DNA from: Candidatus Wallbacteria bacterium
Lineage (GTDB): Bacteria; Muiribacteriota; UBA6191; JACPRK01
Length of the DNA: 64,000 nt
Direction of reading: 5' to 3'
NCBI GenBank assembly: GCA_016213845.1
Contig: JACQZN010000014.1
Coordinates: forward strand, 1-64,000
Translations under genes and position numbers: made by a program
Part shown: positions 33,872-41,154 of the stretch, piece by piece
Layout of the letters: every line of letters starts with the position of its first letter
How positions within the stretch are numbered: the stretch's first letter is position 1
The notes under the pieces: generated by a model
Database searches by the model: none
What the model was told of the DNA's origin: nothing
What the model saw: only the letters and a program-made list of their open reading frames with translations

Positions 33872-34558
33872 TTACTTCTTTCCCAGCTCCGCCTTCAGTT
33901 TTTCGAACTCGGACTCCACCTCGCTGCCGAAGCTGACATCCTCGATGAGCAGCGGCGTGCTGGCCGACGGGCCGGCCGAAAGCTCGTGGGCGACTTCGGC
34001 CCTGAGCGACATGTCCTCGATCTTCTCGCTGACCCGGCGGAAGGCCTCGTGGGGCTCGCTGGAGGGCAGCTGGTGGACCGAAGAGGTGATGTCGGCGATG
34101 CGCTGCCGGGTCTCGGCCACGCGCAGCTCGGCCGTCAGCAGGCTCTTCTTGCGCTCGGCCTCGGCGATCTTGCGCTCCATGCGCCCCAGGTTGGACTTGA
34201 GCTGCTCGACAGCTTGCCGCTGCTTGTCGGCCGAAGCGCGGTACTGCAGGCCGATCTGCTCGTTTTCCTTCTTGCGCTGGAGAGCTTCCTTGGCCAGAAA
34301 CTCGTTGGCCTCACCGCTGGCCAGCAGCTGCTTGGCTTTCACGAGGTAACCGGCAGCCGACTTCTCGTGCTTCTCGGCGTCCTTCTCCAGGCGCTTGAGC
34401 TGGACCATCGCCTCGGCGACGTAGCCCTTCGTCCGGGCGAACTCGTCGCGCATGTCCTCGATGGTCTGCTTGAGGACCAGCTCGGGATCCTCCGCCTTGT
34501 CGAGGAGCGCGTTGATGTTGGCTGCAAAGACCCTGCGGATTCTCTCCCAGAACCCCAT
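33872..34558 (-). CDS. PspA/IM30 family envelope-stress protein
   Basis: 228 residues. MGFWERIRRVFAANINALLD is the family N-terminal amphipathic helix region, followed by DPELVLKQTIEDMRDE and long coiled-coil helices (about 30-170) ending in a variable acidic tail. PspA/Vipp1 proteins coat and stabilise damaged inner membranes in ESCRT-III-like assemblies. ATG 34558 has GGAGT 5 bases upstream. No pspBC or pspF genes are present; instead a kinase, a membrane coiled-coil protein and an unrecognised protein accompany it. Confidence 0.9.
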   Translation of the reverse strand: MGFWERIRRVFAANINALLDKAEDPELVLKQTIEDMRDEFARTKGYVAEAMVQLKRLEKDAEKHEKSAAGYLVKAKQLLASGEANEFLAKEALQRKKENEQIGLQYRASADKQRQAVEQLKSNLGRMERKIAEAERKKSLLTAELRVAETRQRIADITSSVHQLPSSEPHEAFRRVSEKIEDMSLRAEVAHELSAGPSASTPLLIEDVSFGSEVESEFEKLKAELGKK

Positions 34559-34623
34559 CGGCACTCCTTCCATGGCCGTCTTGACGATGCGCGTCGCGCT
34601 ACTTCCTATTTACCACAGATCGG

Positions 34624-35451
34624 TCACGAGACTCGCGCGCGCCTGCGGTCTCGACGGTCCTCGCTGCCGAGCTTCTCGAGCTCGTCGACGGCCGTCACGA
34701 TCGAGCTGAGCTGGCTGGTGAGGCCCGCCACCTCGACGCGCGAAAAGGATTCCGCCGCGCCCCCGACCAGCGCGGTGGCGACGACGCGTGCCACGTCCGA
34801 TCCGAACCGCTCCAGAGTCCCCGCCAGGCTGGTCAGCTCCGCATCCATGCGGGCAGCGTTCTTCTTCATCGTCGACGCATTGTCCAGCACCTGCCTCTTC
34901 TGGGCGGCGGCGTCGAGATAATGCGCCCGGGCCTGCTCGTCGGCCGAATCCTGGGCCTTCAATTCGAGCGCCGCTATCTCCGTGGCGACGGCGTGCTCGT
35001 CCAAGGCCGCCCCGTCCATCTCTTGCGCCGCGGCGCAGAGCGCCTCGATGCGCTGCACCATGGCCGTGAGCTGTGGCCGCACTCCGGAAAGCTGCTGCGT
35101 GAGAAACGGGTCCGTGAGCGAGTCGAGCTTCTGCCCCACCTCGGCCAGCGAGGCGCGCGCCCGCTTCTGCATCTCCAGGTAGCGGCCCTGGAGCTTCGTC
35201 GCAGTCTTGCCACCGGAGGCCGGCAACGTCTTGCGCTCTCCGCGGACGTAGGCGGCCTCTTCCAGCGCCTTGCGGCCGAAGTCCGGATCGGCCGCGGTCT
35301 TTATGGCCATGATGGTGTAGACCAGGAGCGCGACCTTGACCAGCATGAAACTACCGGTGAAGGCAGCCACGGCCATGAGGATGCCGAGGACCTTGAGGTT
35401 CTTCCCTGCGAAGAGGGCGGCGGTGAAGATCCCGACTTTCTCCGGCGTCAT
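34624..35451 (-). CDS. Membrane protein with long coiled-coil, in the PspA operon
   Basis: 275 residues. One or two N-terminal membrane segments (LKVLGILMAVAAFTGSFMLV and the following KVALLVYTIMAIK; about 18-50), then a mostly helical, Ala/Glu/Gln-rich body (about 85-260) predicted to be coiled-coil, and a very basic end (EDRRDRRRARVS). No known domain. Encoded between the pspA-like gene (65 bases) and an unrecognised gene (30 bases). It could be the membrane anchor or sensor through which PspA is recruited, by analogy with PspB/PspC or LiaF; there is no sequence similarity that I can see. Confidence 0.65.
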   Translation of the reverse strand: MTPEKVGIFTAALFAGKNLKVLGILMAVAAFTGSFMLVKVALLVYTIMAIKTAADPDFGRKALEEAAYVRGERKTLPASGGKTATKLQGRYLEMQKRARASLAEVGQKLDSLTDPFLTQQLSGVRPQLTAMVQRIEALCAAAQEMDGAALDEHAVATEIAALELKAQDSADEQARAHYLDAAAQKRQVLDNASTMKKNAARMDAELTSLAGTLERFGSDVARVVATALVGGAAESFSRVEVAGLTSQLSSIVTAVDELEKLGSEDRRDRRRARVS

Positions 35452-35481
35452 GACTGCACCTTCCTTGGGCTCCCGGCAGCG

Positions 35482-36537
35482 CTAATCGAGCATCTTGGAC
35501 AGGACGCGCTCCAGCTCGTCGACCTCCATGAACTCCACGGCGCTGAGCTGGTCCTTGGTGACGAACTTCTCGGCGCGGACGATGAGGTACTTGTCCTCGC
35601 CTCGCCGGGCAAAGAAGAAGTCGCGGTTGAGATGGTCGAGCCGGGCCTCGAAGCGGCCGAAGTCGTCGATCGAGATGCGCAGCTTGATCTCCTTGTCGAG
35701 CTTCTCCTTGGACGATTGGAACGTGAGATCGCTGATGTGACGGGCTTCCTCCATCGGCAGCAGGTGCTCGAGGTTGACGTAGCGCTCCTCGCCGAAGAGC
35801 TCCCGGGCGGCGGGTGGCGGTTCCCGGAAGTACTTGTCGTAGTCGGGCGCCTGCACCCGCTTGTCGAGCGCCGCCTTCAGCTCCTGGGCGACCAGCTCCG
35901 GCGTGGTCTTGGGGACCTCCAGGGCGACCATCTCGTCGAAGCCCTCGGAAGAGGACGCCTGGTAGAGTACCAGCCGGCTCATGTCCTGCATCCCGGCGTC
36001 GAGCATCGGATAGATGAGCGCCTTGCGGAGCCGGTGGCCGACGGCCTCGCCGATGCGATCGAGCAGACCTTGCTTCTCGCCGGTCAGGACGCTCACCTCG
36101 TCGAAGTCACATGCGAACATGACGAAGAACGGCAGCACGATGTCCGCCGGGGTGGTGATCCGGGCGCGCATGAAGAGCAGCAACGCCGGGTTGGCCTCGG
36201 GCAGATCGGAGTAGCGTGAGGCCAGGTCGAGCGCGACCTCGTCGAACAGCCCCTGCGTCTCGGTCTCGAGCGCGGTAGCGAGCAGCTTGCGATCGGCGCG
36301 GCCACTGTCAGTGTCCAGGAACGAGTAAGCCCTGCAGGCCGACGAGGTCCCCGTGTCGGGCTTCTTCTTGAAGGCGGCGAGCAGGAGACTATCGACGAGG
36401 CTTTCGAGCACCTCGTCCTCCTCGGGGACGGCCGACTCGAAGCTGGCCACGGTGCGGGCCTCCATGCCGTGGCCCCGTTCCTTCTTCTTGCAGGCGTGGA
36501 CGGAGAGGAAGTTGAGCTGCCAGTCGAATCGGGACAT
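35482..36537 (-). CDS. Unrecognised soluble protein in the PspA operon
   Basis: 351 residues, no signal peptide or membrane helix. N-terminal MSRFDWQLNFLSVHACKKKE, a central helical part with DLASRYSDLPEANPALLLFM and PADIVLPFFVMFACDFDEVS, and a C-terminal alpha/beta part ending SAVEFMEVDELERVLSKMLD. Composition is normal for a globular cytoplasmic protein. I recognise no family with confidence; it may belong to one of the DUF families known from Firmicutes stress operons. Position between ruvA and the membrane coiled-coil gene puts it in the PspA module. Confidence 0.6.
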   Translation of the reverse strand: MSRFDWQLNFLSVHACKKKERGHGMEARTVASFESAVPEEDEVLESLVDSLLLAAFKKKPDTGTSSACRAYSFLDTDSGRADRKLLATALETETQGLFDEVALDLASRYSDLPEANPALLLFMRARITTPADIVLPFFVMFACDFDEVSVLTGEKQGLLDRIGEAVGHRLRKALIYPMLDAGMQDMSRLVLYQASSSEGFDEMVALEVPKTTPELVAQELKAALDKRVQAPDYDKYFREPPPAARELFGEERYVNLEHLLPMEEARHISDLTFQSSKEKLDKEIKLRISIDDFGRFEARLDHLNRDFFFARRGEDKYLIVRAEKFVTKDQLSAVEFMEVDELERVLSKMLD

Positions 36538-36581
36538 CGTGATTGGCTTTCAGCGGCTCGGCGGGACGGGTCGTCCGCCGG

Positions 36582-37196
36582 TCAGCGCGCCGCCGGGGCC
36601 TGAAAGAAAGCCAGGGCCTTCTTCAGTACGGCGGTCACGTCGTTGGCCTGTTCGGCCGGGATTTCCCTTCCTACCCAGTTCAGGGATTCACTGATCTCGG
36701 AGTCCTTGTAGCCGAGACTCCTGAGCGCCTCGGAGACCTCGGACCAGACGCCGGCGGAGCGCGACCCGGCTGCAGATGGGAGGGCCTGCGGCAAGTCAGT
36801 CACCTTGCTGCGGAGCTCGAAGACCATCTTGGTCGCCAGCTTCTTGCCGATTCCACGAACGCGACTGAAGGCACTGGCGTCGTCTCGGGTCAGCGCCTCC
36901 AGAACCTGCTGCGGCGTCATCGAAGAGAGCACCGATAGTGCCAGGCGCGGACCGATGCCGGAAACCGAGGTCACCAGGCGGAAGATCTCGAGCTCGGCGC
37001 GCTCCAAGAAGCCGTAGAGCGTCAGCGCGTCTTCCTTGACCTCCAGGAACGTGCGGAGTCGAACCAAATCGCCGGGCTCGCCGATCTTCGCCAGAACGCT
37101 CGTCGGCAAGGCGATCTCGTAGCCGACGCCATGGGCGTCGACGATGACACCGCTCGCCGTCTTCTCGACGATCTCTCCGTGAACCAGTGCGATCAT
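36582..37196 (-). CDS. ruvA: Holliday junction branch migration protein RuvA
   Basis: 204 residues, full length. N-terminal OB fold (MIALVHGEIVEK, GVGYEIALPTSVL, LRTFLEVKEDALTLYGF), tandem helix-hairpin-helix (VSGIGPRLALSVLS and VRGIGKKLATKMVFEL) and the C-terminal RuvB-binding helical domain (EVSEALRSLGYKDSEISESL). It binds four-way DNA junctions and loads RuvB. ATG 37196 has GGGAGG 5 bases upstream. ruvB and ruvC are not in the window; ruvA is flanked by unrelated genes. Confidence 0.96.
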   Translation of the reverse strand: MIALVHGEIVEKTASGVIVDAHGVGYEIALPTSVLAKIGEPGDLVRLRTFLEVKEDALTLYGFLERAELEIFRLVTSVSGIGPRLALSVLSSMTPQQVLEALTRDDASAFSRVRGIGKKLATKMVFELRSKVTDLPQALPSAAGSRSAGVWSEVSEALRSLGYKDSEISESLNWVGREIPAEQANDVTAVLKKALAFFQAPAAR

Positions 37197-37253
37197 GGGT
37201 CCTCCCCGAACCCGCACAGGATAACACGGGCACCGGCCGCGCTCGCAGCCCGG

Positions 37254-37937
37254 CTACAGCCGCATCTTGTCGTGGATGGCGTTGCGCAGGAGCTGGAAAA
37301 AGAAGCTGCCTGCGAAGAGCATCGCGGCGCCGCCGAGGATGAGGGTGCCGAGGTCGTTGTAGAGACAGACCAGCAGAGGCAGGAAGCTGCCTATGAGCAG
37401 GCCGTAGATGCCCTTGCGGTCGACTCGCCCCTCGACGAGACCGGTGGCCACGGCGATGAGCCCCAGGACACTGGCGGCGATCCAGTAGATGGGGGAGAGC
37501 AAGAGGAGCACGTAGCCGGCCACGCTGAAGAAGTAGAACGGCTGAACCACCCGGGAGAGCAGCCAGCTGACCAGCGTGATGACCAGGCCGGTGCCGAACA
37601 GCTTCAGGCCTGTCAGGCTGTTGGTATAGGCCAGGAGGGCGAAGTAGGTGGGGGTCGGGAAGAGGTCGCGCCGACGGGCATAGGCAGCCGGGATGGGCGT
37701 GTCCTCGTTGATGGCCAGGACTTCGGCGGGCCGGGCCGAGGGGTCGGCTGAGCCGGCGACTGGCTGGACGTAAGCGACGGCGCGATTCTCTCCGCAGCCA
37801 TAGACGCTACAGAGGTTGGCGAAATCCCAGCAGTCCTTGTGGTGCGGTGTCCCGCACGACCTGCAAGCGACGACGGTATCCGTGCCGAGCTGGTCGCCGC
37901 AGACCCGGCAGACGATGTTTTCGCTCCCCGCGTCCAT
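37254..37937 (-). CDS. RING-finger-like zinc protein with membrane domain
   Basis: 227 residues. N-terminal cross-brace-like cysteine/histidine cluster: C10xxC13, C25xxC28, H32H33, C36, C43 and C48 (VCRVCGD, ACRSCGTPHHKDCW), as in prokaryotic RING-finger family 1 proteins. Then a linker and four or five hydrophobic segments (from about 95 to 220). Probably cytoplasmic zinc domain plus integral membrane domain. Its stop is 57 bases before the ruvA start. Role unknown; in bacteria this module is often fused to transporter-like or sensing membrane domains. Confidence 0.75.
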   Translation of the reverse strand: MDAGSENIVCRVCGDQLGTDTVVACRSCGTPHHKDCWDFANLCSVYGCGENRAVAYVQPVAGSADPSARPAEVLAINEDTPIPAAYARRRDLFPTPTYFALLAYTNSLTGLKLFGTGLVITLVSWLLSRVVQPFYFFSVAGYVLLLLSPIYWIAASVLGLIAVATGLVEGRVDRKGIYGLLIGSFLPLLVCLYNDLGTLILGGAAMLFAGSFFFQLLRNAIHDKMRL

Positions 37938-38013
37938 TGTGAGTGCAGCCTATCACACTCAAAGTTACCACCCGTCCCGGGCCGCTGCCAGCGGGAGGGT
38001 AGGCTACAGCCAG

Positions 38014-38637
38014 TTACCGTCCGCCCTGGGCGGGTGGCTCGGGGGGGACGGGCGTGACGGCGGCGCCGTAATCGATCGGCAGGACGTCGGCCTGGTCCAT
38101 GCCCAGGCCGGTGCGGTAGAAGAACTTGCCGCGGCCCCACTGGATCAGCTCGATGTAGGTGGCCAGGGAGGCGGCAGTGAGCTCGCTCACACGGGGAAGG
38201 ACGGCATCCATGAACGTCCGGAACTTCTTCAGGTTGGCGGTGACGGTAGGCCACTCGCGGTTGTTCTTGATCTTCCAGTAGGTGAGGCGCGGGTCCTTCG
38301 GATCGGGGAAGTGGTAGCCGTCGAGAGCGCCCTGGAGCTTGCCCTTGAGATCCTTGGCGTCGACGACGACCTTTTCGAGCGCGTCGTTGGGGGCCCCCTG
38401 GGTCTTCATCGGCGCTCTCGGCCCGGTGGGCGAGTTCTTCACCTCGACGGCGTTCAGCCGGCTCTCGAGGTCCCTGACTCGCTCTGAGAGCGCGCGGATG
38501 GCGGCGACCAGCTGGTTTTCGCGCGCGTTGTCCGGCAGATCGTCGAAGTTGGGCTCCTGAGCGAACGCGGCGGGCGTGAGCACAAGGCCGGCCACCAGGG
38601 TCATCGCGGTCAGTTTTCGACGAATTTCGAGCATCAT
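38014..38637 (-). CDS. Secreted hypothetical protein
   Basis: 207 residues. Signal peptide (KLTAMTLVAGLVLTPAAFAQ, cleavage after AFA), a short coiled-coil (QLVAAIRALSERVRDLESRL), then a helical part with LDGYHFPDPKDPRLTYWKIK and FRTFMDAVLPRVSELTAASL, and a Pro-rich end. GGAGGG is 5 bases before ATG 38637. The in-frame extension upstream is not coding-like and has no start signal. No family recognised. It is probably periplasmic. Confidence 0.65.
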   Translation of the reverse strand: MMLEIRRKLTAMTLVAGLVLTPAAFAQEPNFDDLPDNARENQLVAAIRALSERVRDLESRLNAVEVKNSPTGPRAPMKTQGAPNDALEKVVVDAKDLKGKLQGALDGYHFPDPKDPRLTYWKIKNNREWPTVTANLKKFRTFMDAVLPRVSELTAASLATYIELIQWGRGKFFYRTGLGMDQADVLPIDYGAAVTPVPPEPPAQGGR

Positions 38638-38721
38638 GGAGCCCTCCTGGAACCCATCACTCTCTCCTACGAGAGAGGCCCTGGGAAGTTTCGGCCTCGC
38701 AAGGGGCGGGAAAGCCACGAG

Positions 38722-38762
38722 CCAGGGGTCTCGACCGCGGACGACGCGGCCGGTGCCCCTGG
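38722..38762. terminator. Hairpin between two minus-strand genes
   Basis: CCAGGGG (38722-38728) pairs with CCCCTGG (38756-38762), with further inner complementarity. It lies just downstream of the winged-helix gene (stop 38781, minus strand) and upstream of the secreted protein gene, so it may end the former transcript. No strong U-tract is visible. Confidence 0.45.
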
Positions 38763-38780
38763 CCCGTGAACGGACACTGA

Positions 38781-39626
38781 CTAGGCCTCGGCGGAATCGT
38801 CCTCGGCCAGCGGCAGGTAGAGCTTGCCGCGCTTGGCGACGAGATGCTCCCGGACCAGCTCGTTGGCCGGCTGGCGCAGGGTCTGCCACTTCTCGTTGAT
38901 CGCCTTGCCGAGGTGGAAGAGCGTCAGGCCGCCCTTCTGATCGCGCAGGGCGTTCAGGATGGTGAGGCGGTAGGCCTTGCGGCGCGTCTGCTCGGTGTCG
39001 GAGTCGAAGTCGTCGCTGGCGGCCTTGCGTCGGCGCTCGATGTTGTAGTGGTTGTTGCAGAGGCCCTTGGCGTAGTGGGGCTTGTCGCAGCCGACGTAGG
39101 CGCAGGCGCTGTCGCCGCGGGCCCGCTTCACGCGCTTCTTGACGGCAGGCTTCTTCGTCTTCGGCTTGGCGGTAGCGGTGGCCTTGGCCTCCTTGGCGGC
39201 GGGCATCTCGGCCAGCTTGACCACGGGCTTGGGATGGGACGGGAGGAAGTAGAAGCCGTTGAACTCGCGGACCTTCTTGTCGCGCTTCAGGTGGCGCAAG
39301 GCGGCGATGAGCCCCTGCCAGGCGACGCCGATGCGGGTAGCGATGTCCTGCATGCGCAGCCCGGTCGGAGAAGCCTCGAGGGCTTCGAGGATCTTGGGCG
39401 GAGGCACCTTCAGCGGGGCGCGCTTGGGAGCGGCCGCCTTGGCCTTCTTGCGGCGGCCGGTGGCCAGCCGGATGGCGCGCACGACCAGCGCCTCACGCTC
39501 GCCTCGGCGCAGCTTGGGCAACGCCTCGGGGGTAGCGACCAGGAATTTCTTGGAGCCCGCCTCGACTTCGATGCCACTGGCGAGCAGCTCTCTGAAGAAG
39601 GCCTTGAGTCTCTCGAACGACTTCAT
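38781..39626 (-). CDS. Winged-helix DNA-binding protein with zinc-finger-like motif
   Basis: 281 residues. A winged-helix-like part at about 75-125 (PPPKILEALEASPTGLRMQD, IGVAWQGLIAALRHLKRDKK), a highly basic Lys/Ala-rich linker (KAKATATAKPKTKKPAVKKR), a single zinc motif CAYVGCDKPHYAKGLCNNHY (C-x4-C-x8-C-x3-H), and a second winged-helix-like part near the C-terminus (RLTILNALRDQKGGLTLFHL). The motif resembles the HNH-associated or phage/plant-type CxxC..CxxH fingers found in DNA-binding proteins. A GGAGGG sits 5 bases before ATG 39626. Histone-like linker plus two DNA-binding parts suggest a chromosome-binding regulator. Confidence 0.7.
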   Translation of the reverse strand: MKSFERLKAFFRELLASGIEVEAGSKKFLVATPEALPKLRRGEREALVVRAIRLATGRRKKAKAAAPKRAPLKVPPPKILEALEASPTGLRMQDIATRIGVAWQGLIAALRHLKRDKKVREFNGFYFLPSHPKPVVKLAEMPAAKEAKATATAKPKTKKPAVKKRVKRARGDSACAYVGCDKPHYAKGLCNNHYNIERRRKAASDDFDSDTEQTRRKAYRLTILNALRDQKGGLTLFHLGKAINEKWQTLRQPANELVREHLVAKRGKLYLPLAEDDSAEA

Positions 39627-39897
39627 CGTCCCTCCTTGGGTCTATTGACAAGACAGCGTCCCGGGACGGGGCCCTGAGGACCGTCCTGCCCTCTCCACCG
39701 ATGGAGCTGAGAGGCGCGGCAAGAGAGAACGAGCGGGGCGCACGTCATATATATCAGATGCCCGGCGTCAAACACAAATGGATTCGACCATCCCGGCGAA
39801 ATACCAAGATTTCAGCATTGATGCCGACTCCCCCGCACGCCGGTCCCGAGGTTTCGCTTCCAGAGCGCCTTCGACGCGTGAAGGCCGGGAAAGCCGA
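39627..39897. other. Intergenic region upstream of the winged-helix gene
   Basis: About 270 bases with no gene. On the minus strand it carries the ribosome binding site and leader of the winged-helix gene and an AT-rich block (TGATATATATGACG, around 39745-39758) with TTTGAC upstream, a possible promoter with poor spacing. Small inverted stretches occur (GGTCCTC/GAGGACC around 39675-39690). Nothing else seen. Confidence 0.4.
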
Positions 39898-39929
39898 CGG
39901 CCGGCAGCGGATATCCGATGCCGGCCGTC
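39898..39929 (-). terminator. Terminator hairpin after rpsT
   Basis: ACGGCCGGCA (39898-39907) pairs exactly with TGCCGGCCGT (39920-39929); on the minus strand it lies 20 bases after the rpsT stop, followed by CTTTCCCGGCCTTC. Strong stem, weak U-tract. Confidence 0.65.
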
Positions 39930-39949
39930 CGCGGAACCCGCGGCGAACG

Positions 39950-40267
39950 TCAGGACTTCTTGGAGCCCTTCTTCGAAGGAGCAGCCGTGGCCATCGCGGT
40001 GATCCGCTTGGCCAGGCGCGCCTTCTTGCGCGACGCCTTGTTCTTGTGGATGACGTGCTTGGAGACTGCCTTGTCGAACTCCTTGGCCGTCTGCCGCAGC
40101 AGCGCCTCGGCCTGGGCCTTGTCGCCGGAGGCGCACGCCTCGAGGAACTTCTTGTTGATCGTCTTCAGCGAAGACTTGATGGCGCCGTTTCGGGCCTGGC
40201 GCTTCACGTTCTGGCGCGCCCGCTTCTCGGCGGAGGTTTGCTTCTTGGGCTTGGGAGCTTCGGCCAT
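39950..40267 (-). CDS. rpsT: 30S ribosomal protein S20
   Basis: 105 residues. Typical S20: very basic, helical, SAEKRARQNVKRQARNGAIK then SSLKTINKKFLEA, and AVSKHVIHKNKASRKKARLA. The C-terminal 15 residues (TAAPSKKGSKKS) and an N-terminal MAEAPKPKKQ are slightly longer than in E. coli. It binds 16S rRNA at the base of the body of the small subunit. Encoded alone with its own terminator, as usual. Confidence 0.96.
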   Translation of the reverse strand: MAEAPKPKKQTSAEKRARQNVKRQARNGAIKSSLKTINKKFLEACASGDKAQAEALLRQTAKEFDKAVSKHVIHKNKASRKKARLAKRITAMATAAPSKKGSKKS

Positions 40268-40406
40268 CTTGGGGGTACTCCTTGGCTATCGAAATCGAAT
40301 CATGCTGACGAACCCGACTTGGGAACGTGCATTTTACCTCTTCTCATCGCGTGAATCAAGTGGTGTCTCGAGCGTGTGATAGGATGGGCGCCTTCCATTT
40401 CACGTC

Positions 40407-41144
40407 ATGGCCGAAGCCCCCGCGGAACATAACCCCGGAAAGATCTTCGTCGTCATCCCCACTTACAACGAAGCTCGCAACATCGGGGAGCTGCTCCCGC
40501 AGATCCTCGCCCACCCGCTCGACATCGAGGTCCTGGTGGTCGACGACGCCTCCCCGGACGGCACCGGCGATCGGATCGAGGAGATGGCCCGTTCAGACCC
40601 TCGCATCCATCTCATCCGCCGCGCGGGCAAGATGGGACTCGGGACCGCCTACCTCTGCGGCTTCCGCTATGCCCTCGACCGCGGCGCCGACCTCGTGTTC
40701 GAGATGGACGCCGACTTCAGCCACGATCCCAAGTACATCCCCGACTTCGTCCGCGCCGCCGCCACGGCCGACCTGGTCGTCGGCTCCCGCTACCTGACGG
40801 GTGTCTCGGTCGTCAACTGGCCCATGCGCCGCCTGCTCCTGAGCGTCTTCGCCAGCCATTACGCACGCCTCATCACCGGGCTGCCGATGACCGATCAGAC
40901 CTCCGGCTTCAAATGCTTCCGGCGCCGCGTCCTCGATTCGCTCAACCTCTCCGCCGTCGAGAGCAACGGCTACTCCTTCCAGATCGAGATGAACGTCCGT
41001 GCCGCCCGCAAAGGGTTCCGGCTGGCCGAGGTGCCAATCATCTTCATCGACCGCTACGTCGGCGACAGCAAGATCGATCGCAGGATCGTCTGGGAGGCCG
41101 CCTTCATGGTCTGGCGGCTGCGATTCGGCTGGTACCGCGAGTAA
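40407..41144 (+). CDS. Polyprenol-phosphate mannosyltransferase-like glycosyltransferase (GT2)
   Basis: 245 residues. GT-A fold family 2: FVVIPTYNEARNIGELLPQI at the N-terminus, VVDDASPDGT, the metal-binding D-A-D in EMDADFSHDP, GSRYLTG, and TSGFKCFRRRVL near the acceptor site, with RYVGDSKI at the end. This is the dolichol/polyprenol-phosphate mannose synthase (Dpm1/Ppm1) type without a C-terminal membrane domain. It makes the lipid-linked sugar donor used outside the cytoplasmic membrane for protein or envelope glycosylation. Divergent from rpsT; convergent with the lipoprotein gene (10 bases apart). Confidence 0.9.
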   Translation: MAEAPAEHNPGKIFVVIPTYNEARNIGELLPQILAHPLDIEVLVVDDASPDGTGDRIEEMARSDPRIHLIRRAGKMGLGTAYLCGFRYALDRGADLVFEMDADFSHDPKYIPDFVRAAATADLVVGSRYLTGVSVVNWPMRRLLLSVFASHYARLITGLPMTDQTSGFKCFRRRVLDSLNLSAVESNGYSFQIEMNVRAARKGFRLAEVPIIFIDRYVGDSKIDRRIVWEAAFMVWRLRFGWYRE

Positions 41145-41154
41145 CCCGGAACCG

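Noticed and set aside
39701-40354. Plus-strand open frame of 217 codons across rpsT
   Set aside because: It runs antisense to a clear S20 gene and consists of low-complexity Arg/Gly/Leu-rich sequence.
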